This document shows positions 28,436-38,261 of a stretch of DNA of 64,000 bases, piece after piece. Made by a program: the position numbers and the translations under genes. Numbering within the stretch: the stretch's first letter is position 1; every line of letters begins with the position of its first letter. Below the pieces are notes generated by a model, which had not been told where the DNA came from, did not search any database, and worked only from the letters and a program-made list of their open reading frames with translations. Source of the DNA: Sphingobium sp. YR768 (GTDB lineage: Bacteria; Pseudomonadota; Alphaproteobacteria; Sphingomonadales; Sphingomonadaceae); NCBI RefSeq assembly GCF_900111125.1, contig NZ_FOGE01000020.1:1-64000 (forward strand), in the 5' to 3' direction.

Positions 28436-29179
28436 CTATTGAGGGGTGTAGGCCGAGCCGGAACCGAGAAACTTGGTGGTCATGGCGCGGGCGTCGATCT
28501 CGGCCTGCGCGCGGCGCGCCTGCTCGACCGCCTGCGCCCGATATTGCGCCGCCATCAGGTTCTGGATCTGGAACTGTTGCTTGGCGGTCAGTGCGAGCAG
28601 CTGGTTGGTCGCCTGTTGCGCTTGCAACGCGCCCTCGGCGGCCTGGCTTCGCGATACGATGCCACCCAGGGTCTGCGCGTCAGCCTGGACGTTCTCGACG
28701 ACCTGCGCCTGCACGCCCATCGTCTGTCTGTAGGCTGCCATCTCGGTGTCGAGCCGGGTCCGCGCGGCTACAACCTGGCCGTTCATGGTCATCGCCTGGT
28801 TGAAGCTCTGCGGAAATAATGCACGGAACTCCTGGTCGAGACCGGCGACGCGGAACTGGATGCCTTGTGCCTGTCCCATCAACTGGTCGATCTGCTGAAG
28901 CGTCTGGGTGATCGCCTGGATCTCGGGGAAGCCAATCGTGGTAAGATTTTTCGCTTGGTTGACCAAGCTCTGCGCCTGGTTCTGAAGCGAGCGGATCTGG
29001 TTGTTGACCTGCTGAAGGGTTCGGGCGGCGGTAAGCAGATTCTGGCTGTAATTGCTCGGATCGAACACGGTGAGCTGCGCATGAGCGGGCGCACTCGGCA
29101 CGATGAGCGCGCCAAGCGAACCGATGGTGCCAGCCCCGAGCGCGGTCGCGATCAGATATTTGCGGGTTGGGATACGCAT
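28436..29179 (-). CDS. trbJ: TrbJ/VirB5-like conjugal transfer protein
   Basis: 247 residues with a signal peptide ending APAHA and a mostly helical mature part rich in glutamine and asparagine (NNQIRSLQNQAQSLVNQA). This is typical of TrbJ, a periplasmic or pilus-tip component. It lies 6 bases after trbE. Confidence 0.92.
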   Translation of the reverse strand: MRIPTRKYLIATALGAGTIGSLGALIVPSAPAHAQLTVFDPSNYSQNLLTAARTLQQVNNQIRSLQNQAQSLVNQAKNLTTIGFPEIQAITQTLQQIDQLMGQAQGIQFRVAGLDQEFRALFPQSFNQAMTMNGQVVAARTRLDTEMAAYRQTMGVQAQVVENVQADAQTLGGIVSRSQAAEGALQAQQATNQLLALTAKQQFQIQNLMAAQYRAQAVEQARRAQAEIDARAMTTKFLGSGSAYTPQ

Positions 29180-29185
29180 GATATT

Positions 29186-31624
29186 TTACTCCTTGGCTTG
29201 GGGGACGGGAAAGTCGGCGAGGAGGCTGGCGGCCCAATCGAGCCCGCTTCCTTCAAGGAAGCGGGCCGCGAAATCCTCGGGGCCATGCTCGGCCAGCAGG
29301 GCGTCGATCCGCGTCTGAGTCACAGGATCGGATGCGCCGCACAGGGCGAGCGCAATCGGGCCGAGGCCGAGTTCGAACAGGCGGTTGCCCCGTGCGGATT
29401 GCAGATAATAATGCCGCTTGGGCGTGGCGCGGCTGACCAGCTCGATCTGCCGCTCGTTGAGGCCGAACCGCTCATAGGCGGCGCGCGACTGCGGTTCGAT
29501 CGCCCGGTCGTTGGGCAGCAATATGCGTTGCGGGCAGCTTTCGATGATGGCCGGTGCGATGCTGCTGTCGGCGATATCCGCCAAACTCTGCGTCGCGAAC
29601 AGCACCGCGACATTCTTCTTGCGCAGCGTCTTCAGCCATTCCCGGATGCGCGCGGCGAAGAGCGGGTGATCGAGGAAGATCCAGGCCTCGTCGAGCACCA
29701 GCAATGTCGGCCGTCCGTCGAAGCGCTCCTCGAGCCGGTGGAAGAGATAGGTCAGCACGGGGGCGATGACGCCGGCCTGTCCCATCAGCGACTCGGTCTC
29801 GAAGCACTGGACGTCGGCGAGCGCGAGATGCTGTTCCGCCGCGTCGAGGAGCCGGCCATAGGGGCCATCGAGCGTATAGGCGGTGAGCGCAGTGCGCAGC
29901 GCATTCGATTGGAGCAGCATGGTGAGCCCGGTCAGGGTGCGCTCCTCCGGGGGCGCCGACGCGAGACTGCCCAGCGCCGACCAGACGGCGTCCTTCACTT
30001 CGGGGGTGACCATGACCTTCTCGTGGGCCAGCAGCGCCGCGATCCATTCCGCCGCCCAGCTACGTTCGCTCGCATCGTCGATCCGGCGCAGCGGCTGAAA
30101 CGCCAGGGTGTCGCCGCTGTCCGCGCCGAGGCCCAGCGCATGATGGGCGCCGCCCATCGCCAGCACCGCCGCGCGTGCCGAATAGCCCTTGTCGAAGATA
30201 TAGAGCTGGGAGTCGGCATAGCGCCGGAACTGCAGCGCGATCAGCGCTAGCAATACCGACTTGCCAGCACCAGTCGGGCCGACGACGAGCATGTGGCCGA
30301 CATCGCCGACATGGGTCGAGAGGCGAAACGGCGTTGATCCGCTGGTCTGGGCATAGAGCAGCGGCGGCCCGTCGAGATGCCGGTTTTCCGTCGGGCCCGC
30401 CCAGACCGACGACAACGGCATGAGGTGGGCGAGGTTGAGGGTGTGAATCAGCGGCTGGCGCACGTTCGCATAAGCCTGGCCGGGCAGCGACGACAGCCAC
30501 GCCTCGACCGCGTTGACGCCCTCGCGCTTGGCTGTGAACCCGAGGCCGTTGACGATACGCTCGACCGCGCGGACCTTCTCCTCGGCGCGATTGCGGTCAG
30601 CGTCCGACACCGTGATCGTCGTGGTGAGGTAGCCGAACGCGACATGGTCGCCGCCGAGCGCCTGCAGCGCAAAATCGGCATCGACCACCTTGTTGTCGGC
30701 GTCGCTGTCGAGAAGCTGGGCCGGCTGGTTATACATCACCTCGCGCAGCAGCGCGGTGATCGACTTGCGCTTGTTGAACCATTGCCGCCTGATCTTCGTC
30801 AGCGCCTTGGTCGCATCGGTCTTGTCGAGCGCGATGAAGCGCGTAACCCAGCGGTAGCCGAAATCCGACAAGTTGAGCGCGTCGAGTATGCCGGGCCGGC
30901 TGACGTTCGGGAATGCCAACACCGTCAGGGTTCGCAGATGGCGGTCTCCAAGCTTGGGCTCCAACCCGCCGACCAGCGGCGTATCGGCGAGCAGCGCATC
31001 AAGATAGATCGGTGTCTCCGGCACGGCGACCGGATGGCGGCCGCTGGAAACGGTGCCGTGGAGATAGGTCAGCGTCTCGGCGTCGCTTAAGGGCCGCACC
31101 TCGGGCATGAAGCCCGACAGGAGGTCGAACACACGATCGGTCTCGGCAATAAAACCGGCGAGGCTGGCGTGCCAGTCCCGGCCCTTCGCGTCGTCAGGCC
31201 GCTCGACCAGCGTCCGTCCCGCCGCATCGCTGCTGTCCGCGGGTGGCAACCAGACCAGCGTGCCGTGATAGATACTCTCGAAATGCTGGCCCTCGGCTTC
31301 GAACCCAGCACGCCGCTCCTGCTCGACCAGCCAGGACGCTGCGTCGGGAAAGGCACTCTCCGGATAGCCGAGCGCCTCACGCCGTTCGGCCTCGAAGAAC
31401 AAAGCCCAACCCGAGCCGAGCCGTTTGAGGACGTTGTTCGCCCGGGCGCAGGCCGACACCAGTTCCGCTTCCGTCGCGCTTTCGAGATCAGGACCGCGAA
31501 AGGCGAAGGACCGCATGAAGCTGCCGTCCTTGTTGAGGATGATGCCCGGTGCGACCAGCGCGGCCCAGGGCAGATGGTCGGCCAGCCGGTCGGCGCGCGA
31601 CCGGTATTCCGCTAGGTTCAGCAT
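29186..31624 (-). CDS. trbE: TrbE/VirB4 conjugal transfer ATPase
   Basis: 812 residues, the normal size for VirB4. Opening MLNLAEYRSRADRLADHLPW, then the CagE/TrbE N-terminal domain, a Walker A in VVGPTGAGKSVLLALIA (near residue 450), Walker B in TLLVLDEAWIFLDH and an ATQSLADI motif. It powers pilus and channel assembly. The true start is the ATG at 31624, which overlaps trbD by seven bases; the frame stays open for a further 111 codons upstream with no similarity to the family. Confidence 0.95.
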   Translation of the reverse strand: MLNLAEYRSRADRLADHLPWAALVAPGIILNKDGSFMRSFAFRGPDLESATEAELVSACARANNVLKRLGSGWALFFEAERREALGYPESAFPDAASWLVEQERRAGFEAEGQHFESIYHGTLVWLPPADSSDAAGRTLVERPDDAKGRDWHASLAGFIAETDRVFDLLSGFMPEVRPLSDAETLTYLHGTVSSGRHPVAVPETPIYLDALLADTPLVGGLEPKLGDRHLRTLTVLAFPNVSRPGILDALNLSDFGYRWVTRFIALDKTDATKALTKIRRQWFNKRKSITALLREVMYNQPAQLLDSDADNKVVDADFALQALGGDHVAFGYLTTTITVSDADRNRAEEKVRAVERIVNGLGFTAKREGVNAVEAWLSSLPGQAYANVRQPLIHTLNLAHLMPLSSVWAGPTENRHLDGPPLLYAQTSGSTPFRLSTHVGDVGHMLVVGPTGAGKSVLLALIALQFRRYADSQLYIFDKGYSARAAVLAMGGAHHALGLGADSGDTLAFQPLRRIDDASERSWAAEWIAALLAHEKVMVTPEVKDAVWSALGSLASAPPEERTLTGLTMLLQSNALRTALTAYTLDGPYGRLLDAAEQHLALADVQCFETESLMGQAGVIAPVLTYLFHRLEERFDGRPTLLVLDEAWIFLDHPLFAARIREWLKTLRKKNVAVLFATQSLADIADSSIAPAIIESCPQRILLPNDRAIEPQSRAAYERFGLNERQIELVSRATPKRHYYLQSARGNRLFELGLGPIALALCGASDPVTQTRIDALLAEHGPEDFAARFLEGSGLDWAASLLADFPVPQAKE

Positions 31625-31893
31625 GCCAGATATCCTTTCTGGCGCAGATGGCGGAGCAGCACCGGCACGAACTCCGGGTCGCGACGGGCCGCGAACACCG
31701 CGATGCTGTGGCCAATCGCCCAGATGCCGATCCCGACCACCCATTGCTGCAGGCCCAGCCCGACCGCGGCGGCGATCGTGCCGTTGACGATCGCGATGCC
31801 CCGAGGGGCGCCACCAAGCAGGATGGCTTGCCCCAGGCTGGCGTGGATAGGCACCTCGAATCCAGCAACATGACCGTTGTCGATGTGGCTCAT
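31618..31893 (-). CDS. trbD: TrbD/VirB3 conjugal transfer protein
   Basis: 91 residues. A short soluble start with VPIHASLGQAILLGGAPRG (the usual TrbD motif) and then two hydrophobic spans. It is an inner-membrane partner of the TrbE ATPase. It overlaps both trbC and trbE by a few bases. Confidence 0.93.
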   Translation of the reverse strand: MSHIDNGHVAGFEVPIHASLGQAILLGGAPRGIAIVNGTIAAAVGLGLQQWVVGIGIWAIGHSIAVFAARRDPEFVPVLLRHLRQKGYLAC

Positions 31894-32225
31894 GCGACGA
31901 GCGCTCCCCCGCCGAAGCTGAAGAAGGACAGGAAAAAGCTCGACGCCGCGAACGCAATCGACAGGCCGAAGACGATCTGGATGAGCTTGCGGAAGCCGCC
32001 GGACGTCTCGCCGAATGCGAGAGCGAGCCCCGTGGAAATGATGATCAGAACCGCGACGATCTTTGCGACTGGTCCCTGGACCGACTCCAGTACCTGCTGG
32101 AGTGGTTCTTCCCACGGCATACCCGCGCCGCTGGCATAGACGCGGCTGGTCATGGTGATAGACAGGCCGAGCACCAGCCCGGTGAGGAAGAAGCGGTCGC
32201 GGTTGGAAATACGAACGATGGTCAT
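31890..32225 (-). CDS. trbC: TrbC/VirB2 pilin
   Basis: 111 residues. A long signal segment (RFFLTGLVLGLSITMTSRVYA) is followed by two hydrophobic helices in the mature part, as in TrbC prepilins. In IncP systems TrbC is processed and cyclised by the TraF peptidase, and a TraF-type gene is present at 61320. The ATG overlaps nothing upstream and lies next to the trbB stop. Confidence 0.92.
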   Translation of the reverse strand: MTIVRISNRDRFFLTGLVLGLSITMTSRVYASGAGMPWEEPLQQVLESVQGPVAKIVAVLIIISTGLALAFGETSGGFRKLIQIVFGLSIAFAASSFFLSFFSFGGGALVA

Positions 32226-32226
32226 G

Positions 32227-33246
32227 TCAGTCTCCTTCAAAGTCGGGGTTGGGGTCTGGGAAGAGATCGACGACGGCGTAGCCGCCATCGGGGTCGAGGC
32301 CCGCGACGCAGGCGATCGTCTCGATCCGCCGCGCGGTGCCGCGGCCGGTGATGAAGACGATTATGTTGATCGCCTCGGCGACCAGGTGGCGCGGCACGAT
32401 GACCACGGCTTCCTGGATGAGTTGCTCAATCCGGTAGAGCGCGGAAGCGGCGCTGTTCGCATGGACGGTCGCGATTCCGCCGGGATGGCCGGTGTTCCAG
32501 GCCTTCAGCATGTCCAATGCTTCGCCGCCCCGGACCTCGCCGACAATGATGCGGTCGGGTCGAAGGCGCAGCGTAGAGCGCACGAGATCGCCCATGGTGA
32601 CGGCGGTGTTCTTGTCAGATGAGCTTGGCCGGGTCCTGAGCGCGACCGTGTCGCGCGCCGGCGACTGCAGCTCGCGGGTATCCTCGATCAGGATCACCCG
32701 TTCGTCGAGATGCGCCATTTCGGCGAGCAGCGCGTTGGCGAGCGTCGTCTTGCCCGAGCTGGTCCCGCCCGCGACAAGGATGTTGCGGCGATCGACGACG
32801 GCGAGCGATAGCAGGCGTGCGGCTTCCGCCGACATGATGCCGTCGGTCACATAGTCCATCAGCGTGTAGATACGCGCCGCCGGTTTGCGGATCGAAAAGC
32901 ACGGGGCCGTCGAAACCGGGGGGAGGATTCCCTCGAACCGCTCCCCGGCGCCAGAACCAAGCGGCGGCAGTTCGGCCGACACGATGGGCTTGTCGCCATG
33001 GACCTCGGACCGGACATGGGATGCCACCAGCCGGATGATCCGCTCAACTTGTGCGGGGTCGAGCTTCACGTCGGTATCGACACGACCCTCGCCGAGGATA
33101 TCGACGCGGAGTGCCCCGTCGGGATTGACCATAATCTCGATCACACGGCTGTCGGAGAGCGCGGCGGCAATCGCCGGTCCCATTGCGGTGCGCAGCATGG
33201 CACGGCGGCGTTCCGCGGAGACGCTTGTCGTCTGGGCGGACATCAT
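32227..33246 (-). CDS. trbB: TrbB/VirB11 traffic ATPase
   Basis: 339 residues. Walker A is in NILVAGGTSSGKTTLANALL, an Asp box in RVILIEDTRELQ, and Walker B in RIIVGEVRGGEALDML. These mark a GspE/VirB11 secretion ATPase that switches the system between pilus building and DNA export. Two ATGs in a row open the gene; the first overlaps the end of the CopG-like gene. Confidence 0.95.
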   Translation of the reverse strand: MMSAQTTSVSAERRRAMLRTAMGPAIAAALSDSRVIEIMVNPDGALRVDILGEGRVDTDVKLDPAQVERIIRLVASHVRSEVHGDKPIVSAELPPLGSGAGERFEGILPPVSTAPCFSIRKPAARIYTLMDYVTDGIMSAEAARLLSLAVVDRRNILVAGGTSSGKTTLANALLAEMAHLDERVILIEDTRELQSPARDTVALRTRPSSSDKNTAVTMGDLVRSTLRLRPDRIIVGEVRGGEALDMLKAWNTGHPGGIATVHANSAASALYRIEQLIQEAVVIVPRHLVAEAINIIVFITGRGTARRIETIACVAGLDPDGGYAVVDLFPDPNPDFEGD

Positions 33247-33647
33247 GATGCGCCTCCGTCGGATTCGACTGGTGCCAGTGTGCGCTTGCCGCCCGCTATC
33301 TGGCGACCGACCTGGGAGACGAACGCCTCGAACCGGTCACGCCCGATGGCGCGGGCCGCGGTATCGGCTTCGGGCAATGGCGCCGTCACCATCAACTGGT
33401 AGCGGACGAACAGCGACAGGCTTTCGAGCAGCACGTCGATGTCGCGTCGCGCGCCGGCGAGTTCGCGTGTCAGCCGGTCGAGGCGAACCTTCAGGAGGTC
33501 GTCGACTTCCTTGGTTCCCCGGCGCGCCAGCCAGTCCTTCAGTGCGTCGTTGACGAGGTGGCTCTTGTTGCCGCGCGGACCGGCGGCGAGCGCCTCCAGC
33601 GCGTCGCTGAGTTCGCGGTCGATATAGAGGTTCTGGCGGATCTTCAT
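33243..33647 (-). CDS. CopG/ribbon-helix-helix-like transfer gene
   Basis: 134 residues. The N-terminus MKIRQNLYIDRELSDALEAL, then KSHLVNDALKDWLARRG, is a ribbon-helix-helix DNA-binding fold. A helical C-terminal part follows. Genes of this type stand between traG and trbB in many alphaproteobacterial Trb operons and may regulate it. The ATG at 33647 follows traG after 7 bases. Confidence 0.85.
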   Translation of the reverse strand: MKIRQNLYIDRELSDALEALAAGPRGNKSHLVNDALKDWLARRGTKEVDDLLKVRLDRLTRELAGARRDIDVLLESLSLFVRYQLMVTAPLPEADTAARAIGRDRFEAFVSQVGRQIAGGKRTLAPVESDGGAS

Positions 33648-33654
33648 CGCAGCC

Positions 33655-35679
33655 TCAGAAATCCGGTATGAGGTCGCGCTTCGCGCCCTCGTTGATGGCA
33701 TGGCCCCGCACGATGGCGTTTTGCCCTTGCGCCTGGTCCATGGCGCGCTTGTCCGCGGCGACATCGTCGTCGTCAGGCGCGATCTGGGGATCGCGCGTTT
33801 CGGCGGCGTCGGTCGCCTTGGAAACCTGCTCGGGAAGGCCGGGATGGCGCTGCTGCTGCATACCGCCATCGTCCTCGCCGCCGGCGGCGTCCTCCGCCTG
33901 CTGCAGTCGGTCATCGGTGCTGCGCACCTGGTTGGACCAGTCGTCGCGGCGCGACTTCGGGCGGTCGACATATTGGCCCGATTCCAGCACCGGTGCCGGT
34001 GCCACGCGCGCGGCGAAGTTTCGGTCGCGGAAATAGCGCAATTTGCGCGCCCTGATCGGCGCGAGACCGGAAACGAGCACGAGCTCTTCGTCGGGCGAAA
34101 GCTGCATCACCTCACCAGGCGTCAGGAGCTGGCGGGCGGTCTCCTGGCGGCTGACCATGACGTGCGCGAGCCAGGGCGCGAGCCGGTGACCGGCATAGTT
34201 TCGCATGGCGCGCTGCTCGGTCGCGGTGCCGAGCGCATCGGACATGCGCTTGGCGGTGCGCTCGTCATTGGTCGCGAAGGCAACGCGGACATGGCAGTTG
34301 TCGAGGATGGCGTTGTGGTCACCATAAGCCTTCTCGATCTGGTTGAGGCTCTGCGCGATCAGGAAGGCGCGGATGCCGTAGCCGGCCATGAAGGCGAGGC
34401 TGGTCTCGAAGAAATCGAGACGGCCCAGCGCCGGAAACTCGTCGAGCATCATCAGGAGTTGGTGCCGGCGCGAGGATGTACCGGGCTGGTCCAGTCGCTC
34501 AGTGAGACGGCGGCCGATCTGATTGAGCACAAGGCGGATCAGCGGCTTAGTACGGCTGATGTCCGACGGCGGAATGACGAGATAGAGCGACAATGGCCAC
34601 TCAGCCTCGATCAGGTCGGCGATCCGCCAGTCGCACCGCGAGGTGACTTCCGCGACTGTTGGATCACGATAGAGGCCAAGGAAGGACATGGCGGTCGACA
34701 GCACGCCGGAGCGTTCGTTCTCACTCTTGTTGAGCAGTTCGCGCGCGGCGGAGGCGACGACGGGATGGACCCTGGGGTTGTTGTCGTCGCCGAGATGATT
34801 GGTGGTCATCATCCGGCGGAGCGTGGCGACGAAGCTGCGCTGCGGATCTGACAAGAAGGTCGCGACCCGAGCGAGCGTCTTCTCTTCTTCGGAATAGAGA
34901 ATATGCAGGATCGCGCCGACCAGTAGCGAATGGCTGGTCTTCTCCCAGTGGTTGCGGCGTTCCAGCGCGCCTTCGGGATCGACCAGGATATCGGCGATGT
35001 TCTGGACGTCGCGCACTTCGTCGATGCCGCGCCGGACCTCAAGCAGCGGATTGTAATGCGCCGAAGCGGCGTCGGTGGGATTGAACAGTAGGCAGTGCGA
35101 GAAGCGCGCGCGCCAGCCGGCGGTCAGCATCCAGTTCTCACCCTTGATATCGTGGACGACGGTCGAGCCGGTCCAGGACAGCAACGTCGGAACGACAAGT
35201 CCCACACCCTTGCCGCTCCGCGTGGGCGCGAACGCCATGATGTGCTCGGGGCCGTCATGGCGGAGATAGCGGCCGGCAAGTGTGCCGAGCATGACGCCGG
35301 CGTCGCGATGCAGCCCGGCGCGCTCGATCTCGCGGGGGCTCGCCCAGCGCGCCGAACCATAGGTGGTGACGTTGCTCGACTGGCGTGCGCGCCACAGCGA
35401 GCCGAAGATCGCTGCCGCGCAGCCGATAAAGCCGCTGGCGCCGGCGAGCATGCCCGCCTTGTCGAAAACGACCGGGGCATAGGCTTCATAGTGATACCAC
35501 CAGCCGAACAGCGCCCAGGGATAGTAGATCGGCACTGTGCCGAGCCGGAACCACGGCAGACCCAGTTCGGGCTGATAGGCCAGCATTGCCGCCGCCCACT
35601 GTGTCGCGGCCCACACCCCCGCGATGACGACCGCGAAGACGACAAGGATCTGGCCGATGAGCAATTTGGTGGGTGTCAC
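33655..35679 (-). CDS. traG: TraG/VirD4 type IV coupling protein
   Basis: 674 residues. Membrane spans lie within the first 110 residues, then the VirD4 ATPase: Walker A in AFAPTRSGKGVGLVVPTLL, Walker B in LLMMLDEFPALGRL, and LIAQSLNQIEKAYG. The lysine of Walker A is followed by glycine, normal for this family. It brings the relaxase-DNA complex to the channel. The start is a GTG with GGGAG upstream. It is the first gene of the conjugation operon. A decayed copy of its 5' end lies at 18560-18745. Confidence 0.95.
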   Translation of the reverse strand: MTPTKLLIGQILVVFAVVIAGVWAATQWAAAMLAYQPELGLPWFRLGTVPIYYPWALFGWWYHYEAYAPVVFDKAGMLAGASGFIGCAAAIFGSLWRARQSSNVTTYGSARWASPREIERAGLHRDAGVMLGTLAGRYLRHDGPEHIMAFAPTRSGKGVGLVVPTLLSWTGSTVVHDIKGENWMLTAGWRARFSHCLLFNPTDAASAHYNPLLEVRRGIDEVRDVQNIADILVDPEGALERRNHWEKTSHSLLVGAILHILYSEEEKTLARVATFLSDPQRSFVATLRRMMTTNHLGDDNNPRVHPVVASAARELLNKSENERSGVLSTAMSFLGLYRDPTVAEVTSRCDWRIADLIEAEWPLSLYLVIPPSDISRTKPLIRLVLNQIGRRLTERLDQPGTSSRRHQLLMMLDEFPALGRLDFFETSLAFMAGYGIRAFLIAQSLNQIEKAYGDHNAILDNCHVRVAFATNDERTAKRMSDALGTATEQRAMRNYAGHRLAPWLAHVMVSRQETARQLLTPGEVMQLSPDEELVLVSGLAPIRARKLRYFRDRNFAARVAPAPVLESGQYVDRPKSRRDDWSNQVRSTDDRLQQAEDAAGGEDDGGMQQQRHPGLPEQVSKATDAAETRDPQIAPDDDDVAADKRAMDQAQGQNAIVRGHAINEGAKRDLIPDF

Positions 35680-35839
35680 GTCTAGGCTCCCGCCCGCCGG
35701 ACAGGACCGGCTCGGGCGGATTCAGACTCGGTGACGGACGCCAAAAACGGAACGGCGCTGATGGGCGCAGATGAGCTCGCGTCGTCCGGCTTTGGCCGGA
35801 AGGTAGAACCGGAAGCTATCCGGCAGGCTTCGCCCTGCG

Positions 35840-36760
35840 TTAGAGGCCGGCGTCGGTCCGGAGCGTTTCGATGCGTTTGAGCGAAACGGCCTCGATCATG
35901 TCGCGAAGGGCGCGAATGGACTGTGCCAGAGCATCGAGGTCGTCGTTGCCGATCTCGTAGCTCGCCGAATAGCGGGCTTCGACATAGGCGCGCTTGAGCA
36001 ATTCGAAGCGGCGGCGGTCAATCCGGGTGGCGCGCGGCCATGCTTCGATCAGCCGCGCCTCGCTGTCCTCGGCCAGCGACCGCAGGAATTTGATGTTGTG
36101 GGAGCGAGGAAAGTAGAGGGTGCGGACGAGAAGGAAGCAGGCGTAGGCCGTTTCCGTTGCTTGATGCAGGTTAAAAGCCGCATGCCGTCGATATCGAATT
36201 GGGTCATCGGTACGGGCCTGCTGTGCCGATGCAGTTTCAAGCCAGACGTCGATATCGCCCAGCTTCTCCTCGAAGTATTTTGATGCCATTTCAAACGCGT
36301 CAGCCGCCGTCAGCGGTTGCGGTGTAGCGAGCGCACTGCCGGGCAGTTCGTAAAGAACAATGCCGTCACGGACAATATCGACCCAGAAATACTCGCCCCG
36401 GCTCAGAGCCTGATTCACCTCCTCCAGCGTGTGCACGATGATATTTACGGGTCGCCCGATCGCGGTGTCGCGCAGGATTTTATCCTCGGCAACGTACCAG
36501 TAATCGGCGATATCCGTCAGATCTGGGTGACTGACGATAACCAGCAGGTCGTAATCTGACTGGTATCCGTTCTCGGGCTCATCAACCCAATCGTCGCGCG
36601 CATAACTGCCGAACAGGATGACCTTGAGGATGCGGCCATTCTTCTTCCACGGCTGGTTCGCGCGCGCGGTCGCTTCGGCGAACTCGCCCATAAGCAATTG
36701 CGTTACCCGTTCCAGCTCGTCCTGGTGGGCGGGTGGCAGATGATCGATGCCGTTCTTCAT
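35840..36760 (-). CDS. Fused nucleotidyltransferase-HEPN protein
   Basis: 306 residues. The first half is a polymerase-beta-type nucleotidyltransferase with VILFGSYARDDW and then SDYDLLVIV, the GSx10DxD catalytic pattern. The second half is a HEPN domain with HAAFNLHQATETAYACFLLV and a C-terminal EARYSASYEI. MntA/HepT-type modules usually encode these on two genes, and here they are joined. Such pairs act as toxin-antitoxin or phage-defence units in which the transferase adds nucleotides to the HEPN RNase. It is the first cargo gene after traG and stands alone on the minus strand. Confidence 0.82.
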   Translation of the reverse strand: MKNGIDHLPPAHQDELERVTQLLMGEFAEATARANQPWKKNGRILKVILFGSYARDDWVDEPENGYQSDYDLLVIVSHPDLTDIADYWYVAEDKILRDTAIGRPVNIIVHTLEEVNQALSRGEYFWVDIVRDGIVLYELPGSALATPQPLTAADAFEMASKYFEEKLGDIDVWLETASAQQARTDDPIRYRRHAAFNLHQATETAYACFLLVRTLYFPRSHNIKFLRSLAEDSEARLIEAWPRATRIDRRRFELLKRAYVEARYSASYEIGNDDLDALAQSIRALRDMIEAVSLKRIETLRTDAGL

Positions 36761-36845
36761 CAGCGGATTCTCTTGATTAAGCCGTCCTTATGCAACCCTT
36801 CAATTCGCGAGAGTTGCTCCGACTATTTGATCACCAACGAGTTCA

Positions 36846-38261
36846 TCATATTCTGACGAGCACCTTGGCCTCCTCGCCTCCGTTTGCCACACGACGTTGC
36901 GCCTCGATTGATCGTTGGCGCGACCTCAGGGCCATCCCGAAGACGTCTGCTTTGCGGACAAGCACGCGGGGATCTTCGCGTATGATCACGTCCTGTCGCT
37001 TCAGGTCGATAGTGATCGAGGAGACCGTCTCCGGAAATGGTTGACGCTTGTCTGTAAGGGGGAAGAGTGTGGTGCGACGATGCAATGGGTCTAGCCGAAC
37101 GATATGTTCTTGGCCGATCTCGCCCGAGAGGTACACCGCGCACCCCACGTAGCACCTGAGCAAACCCTCGAGGTCGACGACGCGCGCGCTGTCAATCACT
37201 AGGCGACCATCCTCGTCGATCGCCCCGAAGCCGTTATCAGCGGCGCGGCGCATGGCAGCGGCGGTCCGTTGTGCATCAGCAAGACCATGAAGGTATTCAA
37301 GTGCCTGCTCGGCGAACTGCTGTTGGCTGCCGAAGTGATGGCGGATGTCGCGCACCATGGCCGGGCTCGGACGGGAGGCCGAGCGTGAACGGTTGAGGAT
37401 GTTCAGGGCCTGGTGAACGAGCAGGTCCTCACGCCGCTCGGATGCGGCCCGTCCAAACAGCTCCTCATTGATGCTGGCATCTTGGCTGATCTCCAGCGCG
37501 CGCGCGAACGAAACGCGCTCGGTCGTAAGGAGATCATGTACATCGGACGGCATCTCGTCGGGATGGGGCAGCCGCCCGTGCTGAAGTGCGAATCTGGCGA
37601 TCGCATCGATCGCGTCCGCGATCCGATCGACCAGTTGCGGCTTGGCACTCGACACTCTTGCCGGACGGTCAGTCCGGTACGCGCTTGTGGATGCCCGGCG
37701 TCCGCGCCGTCGCTCGAGCAGGAAGTCCTGCTCGTCCTCGGGTGAGCGGAATAACGCAAAGATGCCTGGTGCAAGGGCGACGGGCTCGATACCTGTGGTC
37801 TGCGTCAGCATCGCCTTTAGTTCGGCCTGCTGGAAGTATTTCTGGAAGGTACCCCTGGCCGTCAGGTAGCCGTCGCCGAACTGACGGAGCCCGTCCACGG
37901 GCACGGCGCCGACGATCATCACGGAGACGACGAGCATGCGCGTCGCGAGCGCCCATGCCGCCTTGAGGGCGACCACCCTTTCCGCCGGATCCTCGATCAC
38001 ATTCAGGACGAAGCCGAGGTTGACGATCTGGGCTTCATTCCGCGACGCCTCCGGTGCGAAGTGCGGGTCCCAGCCCGCCGCCTCCACGCCTGCAGAGGCG
38101 AGTGCCCGCAGGTCGTCGCCTTGCCCGCAGCCGTAGTCGAACACCGTCATGCCTCGCCGCACAATCCCATGCCGCACGGCGAGAGACATCGGCTGCGACA
38201 GCGTATGCCGCACCATGGCTGTGCGATGCCGGGGGATCGGGATCGGCTTTTGGTCGATCAC
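36846..38261 (-). CDS. DNA phosphorothioation-associated methyltransferase, C-terminal part
   Basis: 471 residues from a GTG whose bases overlap the stop of the upstream gene (GTGA). The SAM-binding motif VFDYGCGQGDDL lies near residues 39-50, followed by AAGWDPHF and VNLGFVLNVIEDPAERV, which I recognise from the putative methyltransferase associated with phosphorothioation operons. In the proteins I know, an N-terminal GKR...Y.HRSAL domain is on the same chain. Here that part is the separate gene at 38258-38713. The substrate is not known; the context implies DNA. It is the last gene of the ssp operon. Confidence 0.72.
   Translation of the reverse strand: MIDQKPIPIPRHRTAMVRHTLSQPMSLAVRHGIVRRGMTVFDYGCGQGDDLRALASAGVEAAGWDPHFAPEASRNEAQIVNLGFVLNVIEDPAERVVALKAAWALATRMLVVSVMIVGAVPVDGLRQFGDGYLTARGTFQKYFQQAELKAMLTQTTGIEPVALAPGIFALFRSPEDEQDFLLERRRGRRASTSAYRTDRPARVSSAKPQLVDRIADAIDAIARFALQHGRLPHPDEMPSDVHDLLTTERVSFARALEISQDASINEELFGRAASERREDLLVHQALNILNRSRSASRPSPAMVRDIRHHFGSQQQFAEQALEYLHGLADAQRTAAAMRRAADNGFGAIDEDGRLVIDSARVVDLEGLLRCYVGCAVYLSGEIGQEHIVRLDPLHRRTTLFPLTDKRQPFPETVSSITIDLKRQDVIIREDPRVLVRKADVFGMALRSRQRSIEAQRRVANGGEEAKVLVRI

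Noticed and set aside
28410-28436. Similarity to the tRNA-Cys 3' end (GCACGCCGG and CTCGGGCCT) as a second attachment site
   Set aside because: The match lacks the 11 bases of the T-loop, lies inside the trb operon and is best explained by chance in GC-rich DNA.
29186-31957. Extended form of trbE starting inside trbC
   Set aside because: The extra 111 codons overlap trbD and trbC in another frame and have no VirB4 similarity.
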